Shown: positions 5,070 to 13,516, numbered from the stretch's first letter. The stretch is 13,846 nt of DNA from SVTX01 sp045588675 (GCA_045588675.1 JAZNER010000028.1:1-13846), one strand, 5' to 3'. The notes: generated by a model from the sequence alone, not told the origin. Numbers and translations: made by a program.

Positions 5070-6068
5070 ATGATTGCAGTACTTAAAAGCGGAACAAGTG
5101 AAAAACAGTTAAACAGCCTAATATCCTGGATTGAAGCACTCGGACTGTCGGTCCATCTCTCGCGCGGAGAATACCAGACTATTATCGGTCTTGTCGGCGA
5201 CACAAGCAAGGTTGACGAGGATTTGCTCGGAAGCCTTGACATTGTTGAGTCTGTTAAGCGCATTTCAGAGCCGTTTAAGAGCGCAAACCGAAAATTTCAC
5301 CCTGACGATTCAGTAATCAAGGTAGCTCAAACAAGTGTTGGCGGTGATGTTTTTGCGGTGATGGCAGGACCTTGCTCGGTTGAGAGCGAGGAGCAGGTGC
5401 TTGAAATTGCAAAAGCTGTTAAGGCTTCGGGTGCAACTATGCTCCGAGGCGGAGCCTTCAAGCCGAGAACCTCTCCCTACGATTTCCAAGGCTTAAAGGC
5501 AGACGGCATTGAAATTCTGCTGCACGCAAAAAAAGAAACGGGATTGCCTATTGTCACAGAAATTATGAACGCGAATCATCTTCCGCTCTTCGAGGATGTT
5601 GATGTAATACAGGTCGGAGCGCGAAATATGCAGAATTTTGAGCTGCTTAAAGAGCTCGGCAGAACAAAAAAGACAATTCTGTTAAAGCGCGGCTTAGCTG
5701 CAACAATAAAGGAATGGCTTATGTCTGTTGAATACATTATGGCAGGCGGAAATGAAAATATTATACTTTGCGAGCGCGGAATTCGCTCTTATGATACCCA
5801 ATACACGAGAAATGTGCTTGATTTGTCGGCAATTCCCGTGCTGAAAGAATTGACGCATCTCCCCGTAATCGTTGACCCAAGCCACGCCACAGGCTCTGCA
5901 AAGCTTGTGAAGCCTATGGCTTTGGCTGCAACTGTCAGCGGAGCACACGGACTTATGATTGAGGTGCACAACAATCCAAAGGCTGCTCTTTGTGACGGCG
6001 CGCAATCGCTCACCCCGAATGAGTTTGACGATGTTATGAAATCGGTTGAAAAAGTAAGGAATATTTAA
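5070..6068 (+). CDS. aroF: 3-deoxy-7-phosphoheptulonate (DAHP) synthase, class I-beta with regulatory domain
   Basis: It joins phosphoenolpyruvate and erythrose-4-phosphate, the first step of the shikimate pathway, in the cytoplasm. The 332-residue product has an N-terminal ferredoxin-like domain (about 1-70) and a TIM barrel (about 90-332), as in Thermotoga maritima DAHP synthase, which it matches closely along its length. Metal ligands fall at the equivalent positions: Cys102 (AGPCSV), His272 (DPSHATG), Glu298 (IEVH) and Asp309 (LCDGAQS). Substrate motifs GGAFKPRTSPYDFQG, QVGARNMQNF, LLKRG and CERGIR are intact. In T. maritima the N-terminal domain binds Tyr and closes over the active site, so feedback control by an aromatic product is expected. 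GAAAGGA (5053-5059) supports the start. It is the first structural gene after the attenuator. Confidence 0.97.
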   Translation: MIAVLKSGTSEKQLNSLISWIEALGLSVHLSRGEYQTIIGLVGDTSKVDEDLLGSLDIVESVKRISEPFKSANRKFHPDDSVIKVAQTSVGGDVFAVMAGPCSVESEEQVLEIAKAVKASGATMLRGGAFKPRTSPYDFQGLKADGIEILLHAKKETGLPIVTEIMNANHLPLFEDVDVIQVGARNMQNFELLKELGRTKKTILLKRGLAATIKEWLMSVEYIMAGGNENIILCERGIRSYDTQYTRNVLDLSAIPVLKELTHLPVIVDPSHATGSAKLVKPMALAATVSGAHGLMIEVHNNPKAALCDGAQSLTPNEFDDVMKSVEKVRNI

Positions 6069-6073
6069 CAAAA

Positions 6074-6115
6074 TTCAATATAACTATTGAAAATTATGTC
6101 ATATTGAGTTATAAT
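6074..6115 (+). promoter_or_regulatory. Internal promoter with palindrome before tyrA
   Basis: TTGAAA (6087-6092), 17 bases, then TATAAT (6110-6115) forms a good sigma-A promoter in the 129-base gap between aroF and tyrA. TTCAATA (6074-6080) and TATTGAA (6085-6091) form a perfect 18-base palindrome overlapping the -35, a possible operator. Related words recur just downstream (ATATTGA, 6101-6107). It could give tyrA-aroQ some transcription independent of the attenuator. Confidence 0.6.
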
Positions 6116-6197
6116 TAACATATAATTTTGTTTTAAATAAATTTCTTAGTTAAAAGAATTTTTAATTGTATTTTACCCAAAAGGCGGTATATCGGTT

Positions 6198-7046
6198 ATG
6201 AAAATAGGAATTGTAGGTCTTGGTCTGATTGGCGGTTCTATGGCGCGAGCTTATAGGGCTTACTCTGACGAGCTCGGCTTGAAATATGAAATATACGGTG
6301 ACGACATAGACACAACAGTGCTTGATTTTGCAATTATATCGGGAGTGCTTGACGGCAGATTTGAAGGGGAGATAATTGCTGATTGCGATGTAATTCTTAT
6401 CGGACTTTATCCTGAGGCAACAGTTGAATATATGCAAAAAGTTGCGCCGCGTATAAACAAAAGTACCTTTGTTTTTGACCTTTGCGGAACAAAAACTCAG
6501 GTTTGCAAGGTAGGATTTGCCCTTGCCGAGCAATACGGCTACACCTTTGTAGGAGCGCATCCTATGGCGGGAACTCAATATTCAGGCTACAAGAACTCAA
6601 AGGCAAATTTATTTAAGGGCGCACCGATGGTAATCGTGCCGCCGAGATTTGACGACATAACTCTTTTTGATAAAATCAAGCAATTGTTATCTCCCGCAGG
6701 CTTTGGAAAATTTTCATTTTCAAGTGCCGAGGAGCACGACAAAATGATAGCCTTCACCTCCCAGCTTGCTCATGTTGTTTCAAATGCCTACATTAAAAGT
6801 CCAACAGCCAAATCTCACAAAGGCTTTTCGGCAGGAAGCTACAAGGATATGACCCGTGTCGCATGGCTCAATGAAAATATGTGGACAGAGTTGTTTTTTG
6901 AAAACAAAGAGCCCTTGCTCTTTGAAATTGACGGAATAATCAACTCACTTACAGAGTACCGAGAGGCACTTATGTCTGATGACAAGGAGCAAATGAGAGC
7001 CTTGCTGCGCGACGGAAGAGTTGCCAAAGAAGAAACCGACGGATAA
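6198..7046 (+). CDS. tyrA: Prephenate dehydrogenase
   Basis: It oxidatively decarboxylates prephenate to 4-hydroxyphenylpyruvate, the precursor of tyrosine, using NAD(P)+ (or acts on arogenate; cofactor and substrate preference cannot be told here). The 282-residue protein opens with a Rossmann fold, GLGLIGGS (7-14). The catalytic region HPMAGT (His121), EEHD (His180), SQLAH (His192) and the YKDMTR segment (215-220) follow. The C-terminal helical dimerisation domain is present, but there is no ACT domain, which many longer Firmicute TyrA proteins carry. AAGGCGG about 10 bases upstream supports the start. The gene follows a promoter-bearing gap after aroF and lies 22 bases before aroB. Confidence 0.94.
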   Translation: MKIGIVGLGLIGGSMARAYRAYSDELGLKYEIYGDDIDTTVLDFAIISGVLDGRFEGEIIADCDVILIGLYPEATVEYMQKVAPRINKSTFVFDLCGTKTQVCKVGFALAEQYGYTFVGAHPMAGTQYSGYKNSKANLFKGAPMVIVPPRFDDITLFDKIKQLLSPAGFGKFSFSSAEEHDKMIAFTSQLAHVVSNAYIKSPTAKSHKGFSAGSYKDMTRVAWLNENMWTELFFENKEPLLFEIDGIINSLTEYREALMSDDKEQMRALLRDGRVAKEETDG

Positions 7047-7068
7047 GTTTGGATAAACAGGTGAAATT

Positions 7069-8124
7069 ATGAAAAAAGTAACAGTCAGCGCTTCGCGCGT
7101 TTATGACATATTGATTGAAAAGGGCTTGATTGACAAGGTCGGCACCTATTGTTTAGATGTAAGCAAGCCGTGTCGCGCCGCAATTCTGACCGACAGCAAT
7201 GTAGCTGTGCTTTATGCCGAAAGAGTTAAAAAATCACTTGTCGCAGCAGGCTTTAGCACAATAAGATATACAATTCCTGCAGGGGAGGCGTCAAAGTGCG
7301 CAGAAAACTATATAGGTGTGCTTTCCTTCCTCGCTCAAAACAGCATAACCCGCAGCGATATAATCGTCGCACTTGGCGGCGGAGTTGTCGGCGACCTTGC
7401 AGGCTTTTGCGCGGCTACATATTTGCGCGGAATTAAATTTATCCAAATACCAACGACCTTGCTTGCTATGGTCGATTCCTCTGTTGGGGGCAAAACCGCA
7501 ATTGATTTGCCCGAGGGGAAGAACCTTGTAGGCGCATTTTATCAGCCTTCGTTGGTCATTTGCGACCCGTTGGCACTCGACACTCTGCCAGAGGACATTT
7601 TTGCCGACGGATGCGCAGAAGTAATCAAATACGGCATTATTAATGACAAACAGCTTTTTGAAAAACTAAAAAAACCTATAAAAGAACAAATCGAGGATAT
7701 AATCGAAGCCTGTGTTTGCGACAAGCGAGATATAGTAAACAACGACGAGCATGAGACAGGCGTAAGACAGCTACTAAATCTCGGGCACACCGCCGCACAC
7801 TCAATAGAAAAGCTTTCAGGCTTTGAAATCTCTCACGGAAGCGCGGTTGCTATCGGTATAGCAATCATTTCCCGTGCGGCAGAAAAGCGAGGCTATTGCT
7901 CTCAGGGTGAGCTTGAAGAAATCATTTCAATGCTTGAGGCATACAACCTACCCACAAAGACCTCGTATTCGGCAAGAGCGCTTGCCGAGGTTGCTATGTC
8001 AGACAAAAAACGGAGCGGCGGCAAGATCAATTTAATCATTCCCTTCGGCATCGGCAACTCAAAAATACACGAAATCGACCTGTGTGAGCTCGAAGCCTAT
8101 TTTGGTGATGGGCTCGAAGATTAA
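7069..8124 (+). CDS. aroB: 3-dehydroquinate synthase
   Basis: It cyclises DAHP to 3-dehydroquinate, the second shikimate step, using NAD+ and a divalent metal. The 351-residue length is typical. The N-terminal nucleotide-binding half carries GGGVVGDLAGF (103-113) and PTTLLAMVDSSVGGKTA (128-144), and the family's NLVGAFYQP follows. The metal ligands are Glu184 (CAEVIKYG), His240 (LNLGHT) and His256 (SHGSAV). AGGTGA at 7059-7064 is a well-placed ribosome site. All expected active-site blocks are present, so it should be active. Confidence 0.97.
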   Translation: MKKVTVSASRVYDILIEKGLIDKVGTYCLDVSKPCRAAILTDSNVAVLYAERVKKSLVAAGFSTIRYTIPAGEASKCAENYIGVLSFLAQNSITRSDIIVALGGGVVGDLAGFCAATYLRGIKFIQIPTTLLAMVDSSVGGKTAIDLPEGKNLVGAFYQPSLVICDPLALDTLPEDIFADGCAEVIKYGIINDKQLFEKLKKPIKEQIEDIIEACVCDKRDIVNNDEHETGVRQLLNLGHTAAHSIEKLSGFEISHGSAVAIGIAIISRAAEKRGYCSQGELEEIISMLEAYNLPTKTSYSARALAEVAMSDKKRSGGKINLIIPFGIGNSKIHEIDLCELEAYFGDGLED

Positions 8125-8163
8125 CTCAGACTAACTTCAAAAATAAATCAAGGAACATTAAAA

Positions 8164-9408
8164 GTGGATATTATCTTAAATTCGCCCTCGCTTAAGAGCC
8201 AAATCAGAGCAATTTCCTCTAAATCCGAGGCGCATAGATACCTTATTTGCGCCGCTCTTGCGGACGGCACAAGTGAAATTATTTGCACCGATACAAACGC
8301 CGATATAGAGGCGACTATCGGATGCCTTATCTCTCTCGGGGCAAGCATTACAAGAACAGATGACCGCTTAATCGTTGAGCCGATAAACAAAATCCCTGAA
8401 AAACCGATTCTTGACTGCAACGAATCGGGCTCAACGCTCCGTTTTCTTCTTCCGCTATCCTGCGCACTTAATGCCAAAGCAAGCTTTATAATGCGCGGCA
8501 GACTTGCAAGCCGCCCCCTCTCTCCTCTCTATGAGCTTCTTGAGAGCGGAGGAATAAAGCTTGGTGAGCAAGGAAAAAGTCCCCTTTTCACAAGCGGAAA
8601 GCTATCAGCAGGAGAATATGAAATTGAGGCAAACATATCCTCACAGTTTATAAGCGGATTGCTTTTTTCTCTTGCTGTTTGCGAGGGAGAAAGCAGTCTG
8701 AAATTAACAGGCAAAATCGAATCAATGCCATACATTGAAATGACGCTTAATTCGCTTCGCCTCTTTGGTGCGGATATTGAGTTTGATGATGAGCAAAGCA
8801 CATTCAAAATCAAAGGCAAAAAACGGCTTGCTTCAAGGAAAAGCCAAAAGGTCGGCGGCGACTGGTCAAACGCAGCGTTCTTTCTTTCGGCAGGCGCAAT
8901 TGGCAAAAAAGAGATAACCCTTCCGGGACTTGAAGAAAACAGTGCTCAAGGCGACCGAAAAATAGTTCAAATACTCACCGAAATGGGTGCGCAAATCACT
9001 CAAAAAAACGGCAGTATAACAGTTTGCCCGTCAAAGCTTCAAGGAATAGAAATTGACGCTTCGCAAATTCCCGATTTAGTGCCGATTTTGGCAGTTGTGG
9101 CCTCTGTTGCAGAGGGCAAAACAACAATTTTCAACGCCTCGCGCCTGAAGCTCAAGGAAAGCGACCGCATTCAAAGCGTTTGCTCTATGCTCTCTTCGCT
9201 TGGAGCGGATATATCGCCGACAGACGACGGAATGGTAATACTGGGCAAGCAAAGACTTCGCGGCGGTATAACCGACTCCTGCAACGACCATAGAATCGCT
9301 ATGTCTGCCGCAATTGCTTCGCTTGTATGCGAAAACTCGGTTAAAATTACCAATTTTGAGGCAATAAACAAATCCTACCCGACCTTCTTGGAAAATTTTG
9401 AACAATGA
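8164..9408 (+). CDS. aroA: 5-enolpyruvylshikimate-3-phosphate synthase
   Basis: It transfers enolpyruvyl from PEP to shikimate-3-phosphate, the sixth pathway step. The 414-residue product starts at GTG with AAGGA (8150-8154) nine bases upstream. Motifs in order: SKSEAHR (19-25, substrate Lys20/Ser21/Arg25), NESGSTLRF (86-94, the PEP loop), RGRLASRPLSPL (111-122), GDWSNAAFF (232-240), catalytic Asp304 in IPDLVP, ESDR (332-335) and DSCNDHRIAM (371-380). The PEP loop reads ESGSTLRF where E. coli has NAGTAMRP, a form I associate with clostridial enzymes. The end overlaps the ribosome site of aroC. Confidence 0.96.
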   Translation: MDIILNSPSLKSQIRAISSKSEAHRYLICAALADGTSEIICTDTNADIEATIGCLISLGASITRTDDRLIVEPINKIPEKPILDCNESGSTLRFLLPLSCALNAKASFIMRGRLASRPLSPLYELLESGGIKLGEQGKSPLFTSGKLSAGEYEIEANISSQFISGLLFSLAVCEGESSLKLTGKIESMPYIEMTLNSLRLFGADIEFDDEQSTFKIKGKKRLASRKSQKVGGDWSNAAFFLSAGAIGKKEITLPGLEENSAQGDRKIVQILTEMGAQITQKNGSITVCPSKLQGIEIDASQIPDLVPILAVVASVAEGKTTIFNASRLKLKESDRIQSVCSMLSSLGADISPTDDGMVILGKQRLRGGITDSCNDHRIAMSAAIASLVCENSVKITNFEAINKSYPTFLENFEQ

Positions 9409-9418
9409 AAGGTATCAT

Positions 9419-10495
9419 ATGGAAAACTTATACGGAATAAACTTAAAGCTTGACATATTCGGTGGCTCTCACGATGAAAAAATCGGTATGAGGTTGTCGG
9501 GAATACCCAAGGGCGAGCAGATTGATTTTGACACGCTCAGAGCATTTATGCTTCGCCGAGCTCCCGGCCGCGACGATTATTCAACAAAGCGGAAAGAGCC
9601 CGACGAGCCCGTATTTTTATCAGGAATTGAAAACGGGATTACAAACGGCGACACTATCGAAGCCGTAATTTATAACAAAAATCAACATTCGAGCGATTAC
9701 AGCTCGCTGTATGATATTCCCCGCCCCTCTCACGCTGATTTCGCCGCAAGAATGAAATATGGTGAAAAAGTTGATTTGCGCGGTGGCGGTCACTTTTCGG
9801 GCAGACTAACAGCTCCTATGTGTGTTGCGGGCAATATTTGTATGCAAATCCTCGCGCGGCGAGGAATTGATATTTGTGCGCATATTTCGTCAATCGGTGA
9901 TATTTCCGATGCAAAATTTAATGATGTAAGCCCAGCCGATGATTTTATTACCGTGCGCTCACACAAATTCCCCGTTATTGACGAGCAAGTCGGTGAGAAA
10001 ATGAAGGCTTTGATTGAGGATGCAAGGCTTAATTCGGATTCTGTCGGCGGTACTGTCGAGTGCTCTGCTATAGGGTTGCCAATAGGTCTTGGCGAGCATA
10101 TGTTTTGCGGTGTTGAAGGCAGAATATCCTCAATTGTTTTCTCAATTCCCGCTGTTAAGGGCATTGAGTTTGGGCTCGGCTTCTCTTCGTCGCGCCTATT
10201 TGGCTCGCAAAACAACGACGAATTTTACACAGATGGCAAAAAGGTATATACAAAGACCAATAACTGTGGAGGAATACTCGGCGGAATGAGCAACGGAATG
10301 CCTCTTGTCTTCCGTGCCGCAGTAAAACCAACCCCCTCTATTGCAAAGGAACAAAACAGTATTTCGCTCTCCAGAATGGAAAATGTCAAGCTTGTCGTCG
10401 GCGGTCGTCACGACCCCTGTATCGTGCCCCGTGCCGTGCCTGTTTTCGAGGCAGCGTGTGCGATTGCAATACTTGACATGATGCTGGACAAATAA
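9419..10495 (+). CDS. aroC: Chorismate synthase (divergent clostridial type)
   Basis: It eliminates phosphate from EPSP to give chorismate, the last common step; the family requires reduced FMN. The product is 358 residues. I chose ATG 9419 because GAAAGG (9407-9412) is six bases upstream and the protein then begins with the conserved YGINLKLDIFGGSH. Retained family features are the early His in FGGSH, RRAPG, NGDTIEAVIYN, RPSHADF, DSVGGTVE, NNCGGILGGMSNGMPLVFRAAVKPTPSI, and RHDPCIVPRAVPV near the C-terminus. The usual FGESHG is FGGSHD, and the usual RxSARET segment is RGGGHFSGRLTAP. Both occur in a shorter clostridial subgroup as I recall it. The gene starts 10 bases after aroA stops. Confidence 0.94.
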   Translation: MENLYGINLKLDIFGGSHDEKIGMRLSGIPKGEQIDFDTLRAFMLRRAPGRDDYSTKRKEPDEPVFLSGIENGITNGDTIEAVIYNKNQHSSDYSSLYDIPRPSHADFAARMKYGEKVDLRGGGHFSGRLTAPMCVAGNICMQILARRGIDICAHISSIGDISDAKFNDVSPADDFITVRSHKFPVIDEQVGEKMKALIEDARLNSDSVGGTVECSAIGLPIGLGEHMFCGVEGRISSIVFSIPAVKGIEFGLGFSSSRLFGSQNNDEFYTDGKKVYTKTNNCGGILGGMSNGMPLVFRAAVKPTPSIAKEQNSISLSRMENVKLVVGGRHDPCIVPRAVPVFEAACAIAILDMMLDK

Positions 10496-10527
10496 GCAAA
10501 AACCTATAAACTAAAAGGACTTTCAAA

Positions 10528-11676
10528 ATGGAACTCGATTTGAACAAATTAAGAGAAGAAATAAACCAGACTGATAAAGAACTTGTTGAGCTATTCAAAA
10601 AAAGAATGAATATAGCTTCAGATGTTGCAGCATACAAAAAGGCGCACAATCTCCCCGTGCTTGATGCCGAAAGAGAACGCGCTCTGCTCGGAAAAATATC
10701 CGATATGGCAGGAGAGGAATTTGACGGCTACGCGCGCACGCTTTGGCATACAATGCTTGATGTTTCGCGCGCATATCAGTACACAAAATTAAATTCTCAT
10801 TCACAATGTTATGAAGAAATTTCGAATTCGCTCGAAAAGACTAACAAGGTATTCCCTTCTCGCGCAAAGGTTGCTTGTCAAGGGGTTGAGGGCGCATACT
10901 CGCAAATTGCCGCCCAAAAGCTTTTCGAGCTGCCCGAAATTCAATATTACAGCTCATTTGACGGCGTTTTTTCTGCAATTGAGAGCGGCGAATGCCGTTA
11001 CGGCGTTCTCCCTATTGAAAACAGCACGGCAGGCTCGGTTAAAAAGGTTTACGAGCTTATGCTTTGCCACAAATTCCATATTGTCAAGTCCGCAAGGCTT
11101 AAAATCGACCATAATTTGCTCGCAAAAAAAGGCGCAAAGCTTTCAGACATAAAGGAAATTTTCTCTCACGAGCAGGCAATCAGCCAAAGCTCCTCATTCT
11201 TAAGAAATCACCCCGAAATCAAGGTGACGATAGTTGCAAATACCGCCCTTGCGGCAAAAATGGTGGCTGAATCCGAAAGAAGTGACGTTGCCGCGCTCTC
11301 CTCGCGCTTCTGTGCAGAGCTATACGGTCTTGAAACACTCGCCACAGCAGTTCAGGATATGGGCAACAACTATACGAGATTTATTTGCATTTCAAAGGAA
11401 TCCGAGGTTTATCCGGGCGCCGACAAGCTTTCCTTAATGCTTGTAACTCCCAATAATCCCGGTGCGCTTTACCACGTTCTTTCCTGCTTCAACGCGCTTG
11501 GAGTTAACGTCACAAAGCTTGAATCCTGTCCGATTCCCGAGCGGGATTTTGAAGCTATGTTCTACTTTGATTTTACAGTTTCGATATATTCGGATACCTT
11601 GAAGCGACTGCTCTCCCAGCTTGAGGCAAGAGGCGAAAGATTTAAGCTTCTCGGCGCGTATTCCGAGATAATATAA
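10528..11676 (+). CDS. pheA: Bifunctional chorismate mutase / prephenate dehydratase (P-protein)
   Basis: It converts chorismate to prephenate and then to phenylpyruvate, the phenylalanine precursor. Domains in the 382-residue protein: AroQ-class chorismate mutase (about 1-87, with LNKLREEINQTDKELVELF and ERE), prephenate dehydratase (about 113-290, with GAYSQIAA, LPIENSTAGSV, SHEQAISQ and catalytic NYTRF at 281-285) and a C-terminal ACT domain (about 300-382). In the ACT domain the ligand motifs are GAL (312-314) and ESCP (332-335). The family's usual ESRP has Cys in place of Arg, so Phe feedback may be altered. It is the only chorismate mutase in the window and must also feed TyrA. AAAGGA (10514-10519) supports the start. 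The end of the gene overlaps the ribosome site of the next. Confidence 0.96.
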   Translation: MELDLNKLREEINQTDKELVELFKKRMNIASDVAAYKKAHNLPVLDAERERALLGKISDMAGEEFDGYARTLWHTMLDVSRAYQYTKLNSHSQCYEEISNSLEKTNKVFPSRAKVACQGVEGAYSQIAAQKLFELPEIQYYSSFDGVFSAIESGECRYGVLPIENSTAGSVKKVYELMLCHKFHIVKSARLKIDHNLLAKKGAKLSDIKEIFSHEQAISQSSSFLRNHPEIKVTIVANTALAAKMVAESERSDVAALSSRFCAELYGLETLATAVQDMGNNYTRFICISKESEVYPGADKLSLMLVTPNNPGALYHVLSCFNALGVNVTKLESCPIPERDFEAMFYFDFTVSIYSDTLKRLLSQLEARGERFKLLGAYSEII

Positions 11677-11685
11677 GGAAAAATT

Positions 11686-12945
11686 ATGATTTACGGCAAA
11701 GAAAATATCAGATGCGGTTTGCTTGGTGAGAAGCTTTCGCACAGCTTTTCACCTCAAATTCACAAGCGTCTGGCTGATTATTCATACACGCTTTTTGAAG
11801 TGCAAGCAAGTAATCTTGCCAACTTCCTTAAAAGCGACCGATTTGACGCGATAAATGTAACGATTCCATACAAAAAAGCAGTTATTCCATTTCTTGACGA
11901 AATAAGTGAGCAGGCGCTCAAAATCGGCTCTGTCAACACTGTCATAAAGCTCAAAAACGGCGGTTTGCGAGGAGAAAACACCGACTATTTCGGGTTTTAT
12001 TATCTTGTCAAGCAAAGCGGAATTGAGATTGAAAACAAGAAAGTTCTTATTCTCGGTACGGGAGGCGCATCTCTTACTGCACAAGCGGTTTCGAGTGATT
12101 TAGGCGCGCAAAAGGTCACCTTTGTTTCGCGTAACGGCGAGGTGAATTACGAAAGTGTTTATTCGATTTGCTCCGACTTCGAGGTAATTATCAACTGCAC
12201 TCCCGTCGGAATGTACCCGAACAATCTGAATTCCCCGATTGACCTTGAAAAATTCAACAATTGTCAGGGCGTTATCGATATGATTTACAATCCGCAAAAA
12301 ACCAAGCTCCTGCTTGACGCCGAAAGGTTGAGTATCCCGAGCATAAACGGGCTTCCTATGCTTGTCGCACAGGCAAAAAAGGCCTCAGAGCTATTTCTTG
12401 ACTGCAAGATTGATGACGGTAAAATCGCTTCAATCACAAAGGAAATTTCAAACGACACAAGCAATATAATTCTTGTCGGTATGCCCGGATGCGGAAAAAC
12501 AACAATCGGCACTATGCTTGCAGAAAAGCTCAACCGAAAACTGATTGACACCGACCAAATGATAGTCAATAGCGAAGGCGAAAATATCCCTTCAATTTTC
12601 GAAAAATACGGAGAGGACTATTTCCGCGCGTGCGAGTGCCGAGCAATTGCAGATGCGGGTAAAATGAGCGGAGCAATCATTTCAACAGGCGGCGGCTGTG
12701 TAACACGGGCGGAGAATCTTGAGCCACTTGTTCAAAACGGAAAAATCTTTTTTATTAAAAGGGATTTATCTATGCTTGACACAGATGGCAGACCGCTTTC
12801 CAAAGCAAACAAGCTTGTCGAAATGTATCGGAAACGGCTTCCGCTTTACCGCAAGTTTTGCGATTTTGAGGTTGAAAACAACGCAAAAATTGAAGATTGT
12901 GTTGAAGAAATAATCAAGCTACACCGAAAGGACAAGGATTTATGA
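11686..12945 (+). CDS. aroEK: Shikimate dehydrogenase - shikimate kinase fusion
   Basis: One 419-residue chain carries two pathway steps: reduction of 3-dehydroshikimate, then phosphorylation of shikimate. The dehydrogenase occupies about 1-250, with LSHSFSP (17-23), catalytic Lys63 in NVTIPYK, Asp100 in ENTD, the nucleotide loop GTGGAS (124-129), INCTPVGM and NGLPMLVAQA. The kinase occupies about 258-419, with the P-loop GMPGCGKT (265-272), Asp288/Asp290 in IDTDQMI, Arg314 in YFRACE, GGGC (335-338) and lid Arg369 in GRPL. There is only a short linker (about 245-258). No stop codon or frame break separates the two parts, so the fusion is genuine in this sequence. AAGGA (11675-11679) overlaps the pheA stop. 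The stop overlaps the aroQ start (ATGA). Confidence 0.95.
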   Translation: MIYGKENIRCGLLGEKLSHSFSPQIHKRLADYSYTLFEVQASNLANFLKSDRFDAINVTIPYKKAVIPFLDEISEQALKIGSVNTVIKLKNGGLRGENTDYFGFYYLVKQSGIEIENKKVLILGTGGASLTAQAVSSDLGAQKVTFVSRNGEVNYESVYSICSDFEVIINCTPVGMYPNNLNSPIDLEKFNNCQGVIDMIYNPQKTKLLLDAERLSIPSINGLPMLVAQAKKASELFLDCKIDDGKIASITKEISNDTSNIILVGMPGCGKTTIGTMLAEKLNRKLIDTDQMIVNSEGENIPSIFEKYGEDYFRACECRAIADAGKMSGAIISTGGGCVTRAENLEPLVQNGKIFFIKRDLSMLDTDGRPLSKANKLVEMYRKRLPLYRKFCDFEVENNAKIEDCVEEIIKLHRKDKDL

Positions 12946-13388
12946 AGCTTTTAATCATCAATGGCCCAAATCTTAATTTACTTGGACTCCGAGAGCCCGA
13001 AATTTACGGAAATCAAAATTACAAATCACTCTGCAAGCTTATTAAGAAAACCTGTTCAGAGCTCGGAGTTGATTGTGAAATTTACCAATCAAACCACGAG
13101 GGCGCAATAATTGATAAAATCCAAGATGCATATAGCACCTGCGATGGAATTGTCATAAATCCCGCCGCCTATACACATACCTCTATTGCAATACTTGATG
13201 TGCTCAAAGCAGTTTCTCTTCCAACTGTTGAGGTACACATTTCCGACATAAATTCGCGTGACGAATTCAGAAAGCACTCCTATATCTCACTCGCCGCCAT
13301 CAAGACAGTTATGGGGCTTGGATTTGACGGCTACCGTGTAGCAATAGAGTATCTTGTAGATTACTTACAAAAAGAGAATTTCGATTAA
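12942..13388 (+). CDS. aroQ: 3-dehydroquinate dehydratase, type II
   Basis: It dehydrates 3-dehydroquinate to 3-dehydroshikimate, the third pathway step, as a small cytoplasmic enzyme that forms dodecamers in this family. The 148-residue length is standard. Key parts: NGPNLNLLGLREPEIYG with catalytic Tyr22, QSNHEGAIIDKI, NPAAYTHTS, VEVHISDI with His99, and Arg110 in EFRKHS. Two ribosome sites (AAAGGA 12927-12932 and AAGGA 12934-12938) lie inside the end of the preceding gene. It overlaps that gene by four bases, so the two are probably translationally coupled. It completes the pathway. Confidence 0.97.
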   Translation: MKLLIINGPNLNLLGLREPEIYGNQNYKSLCKLIKKTCSELGVDCEIYQSNHEGAIIDKIQDAYSTCDGIVINPAAYTHTSIAILDVLKAVSLPTVEVHISDINSRDEFRKHSYISLAAIKTVMGLGFDGYRVAIEYLVDYLQKENFD

Positions 13389-13408
13389 ATTTAGCTTAAT
13401 ATTTTTGT

Positions 13409-13437
13409 AAAGGCAGCCTGAAAATCGGGTTGCCTTT
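13409..13437 (+). terminator. Probable terminator of the aromatic operon
   Basis: AAAGGCAGCC (13409-13418) pairs with GGGTTGCCTTT (13427-13437), ten pairs including one G-T. The T tract after it is weak (ATCGTTCAATTTT). It lies 20 bases after the aroQ stop, where the operon should end. Confidence 0.7.
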
Positions 13438-13516
13438 ATCGTTCAATTTTCAATGAAAATAATTTTAAATTTATCCTTTTCATCTTCTCTCAAGCTCTTT
13501 TCAATCCGAAAACATG

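Noticed and set aside
4853..5086. 77-codon plus-strand frame overlapping the leader and the aroF start
   Set aside because: It starts at TTG without a ribosome site, runs through the terminator hairpin, and is out of frame with the better-supported leader peptide at 4843.
9076..9405. Antisense frames of about 100 codons within aroA, aroC and pheA
   Set aside because: They mirror strong coding genes on the plus strand, show no motifs and have no ribosome sites of their own.
9398..9418. TTG start at 9398 for aroC
   Set aside because: Adds seven residues not expected in the family and precedes the ribosome site GAAAGG at 9407-9412; ATG 9419 fits.
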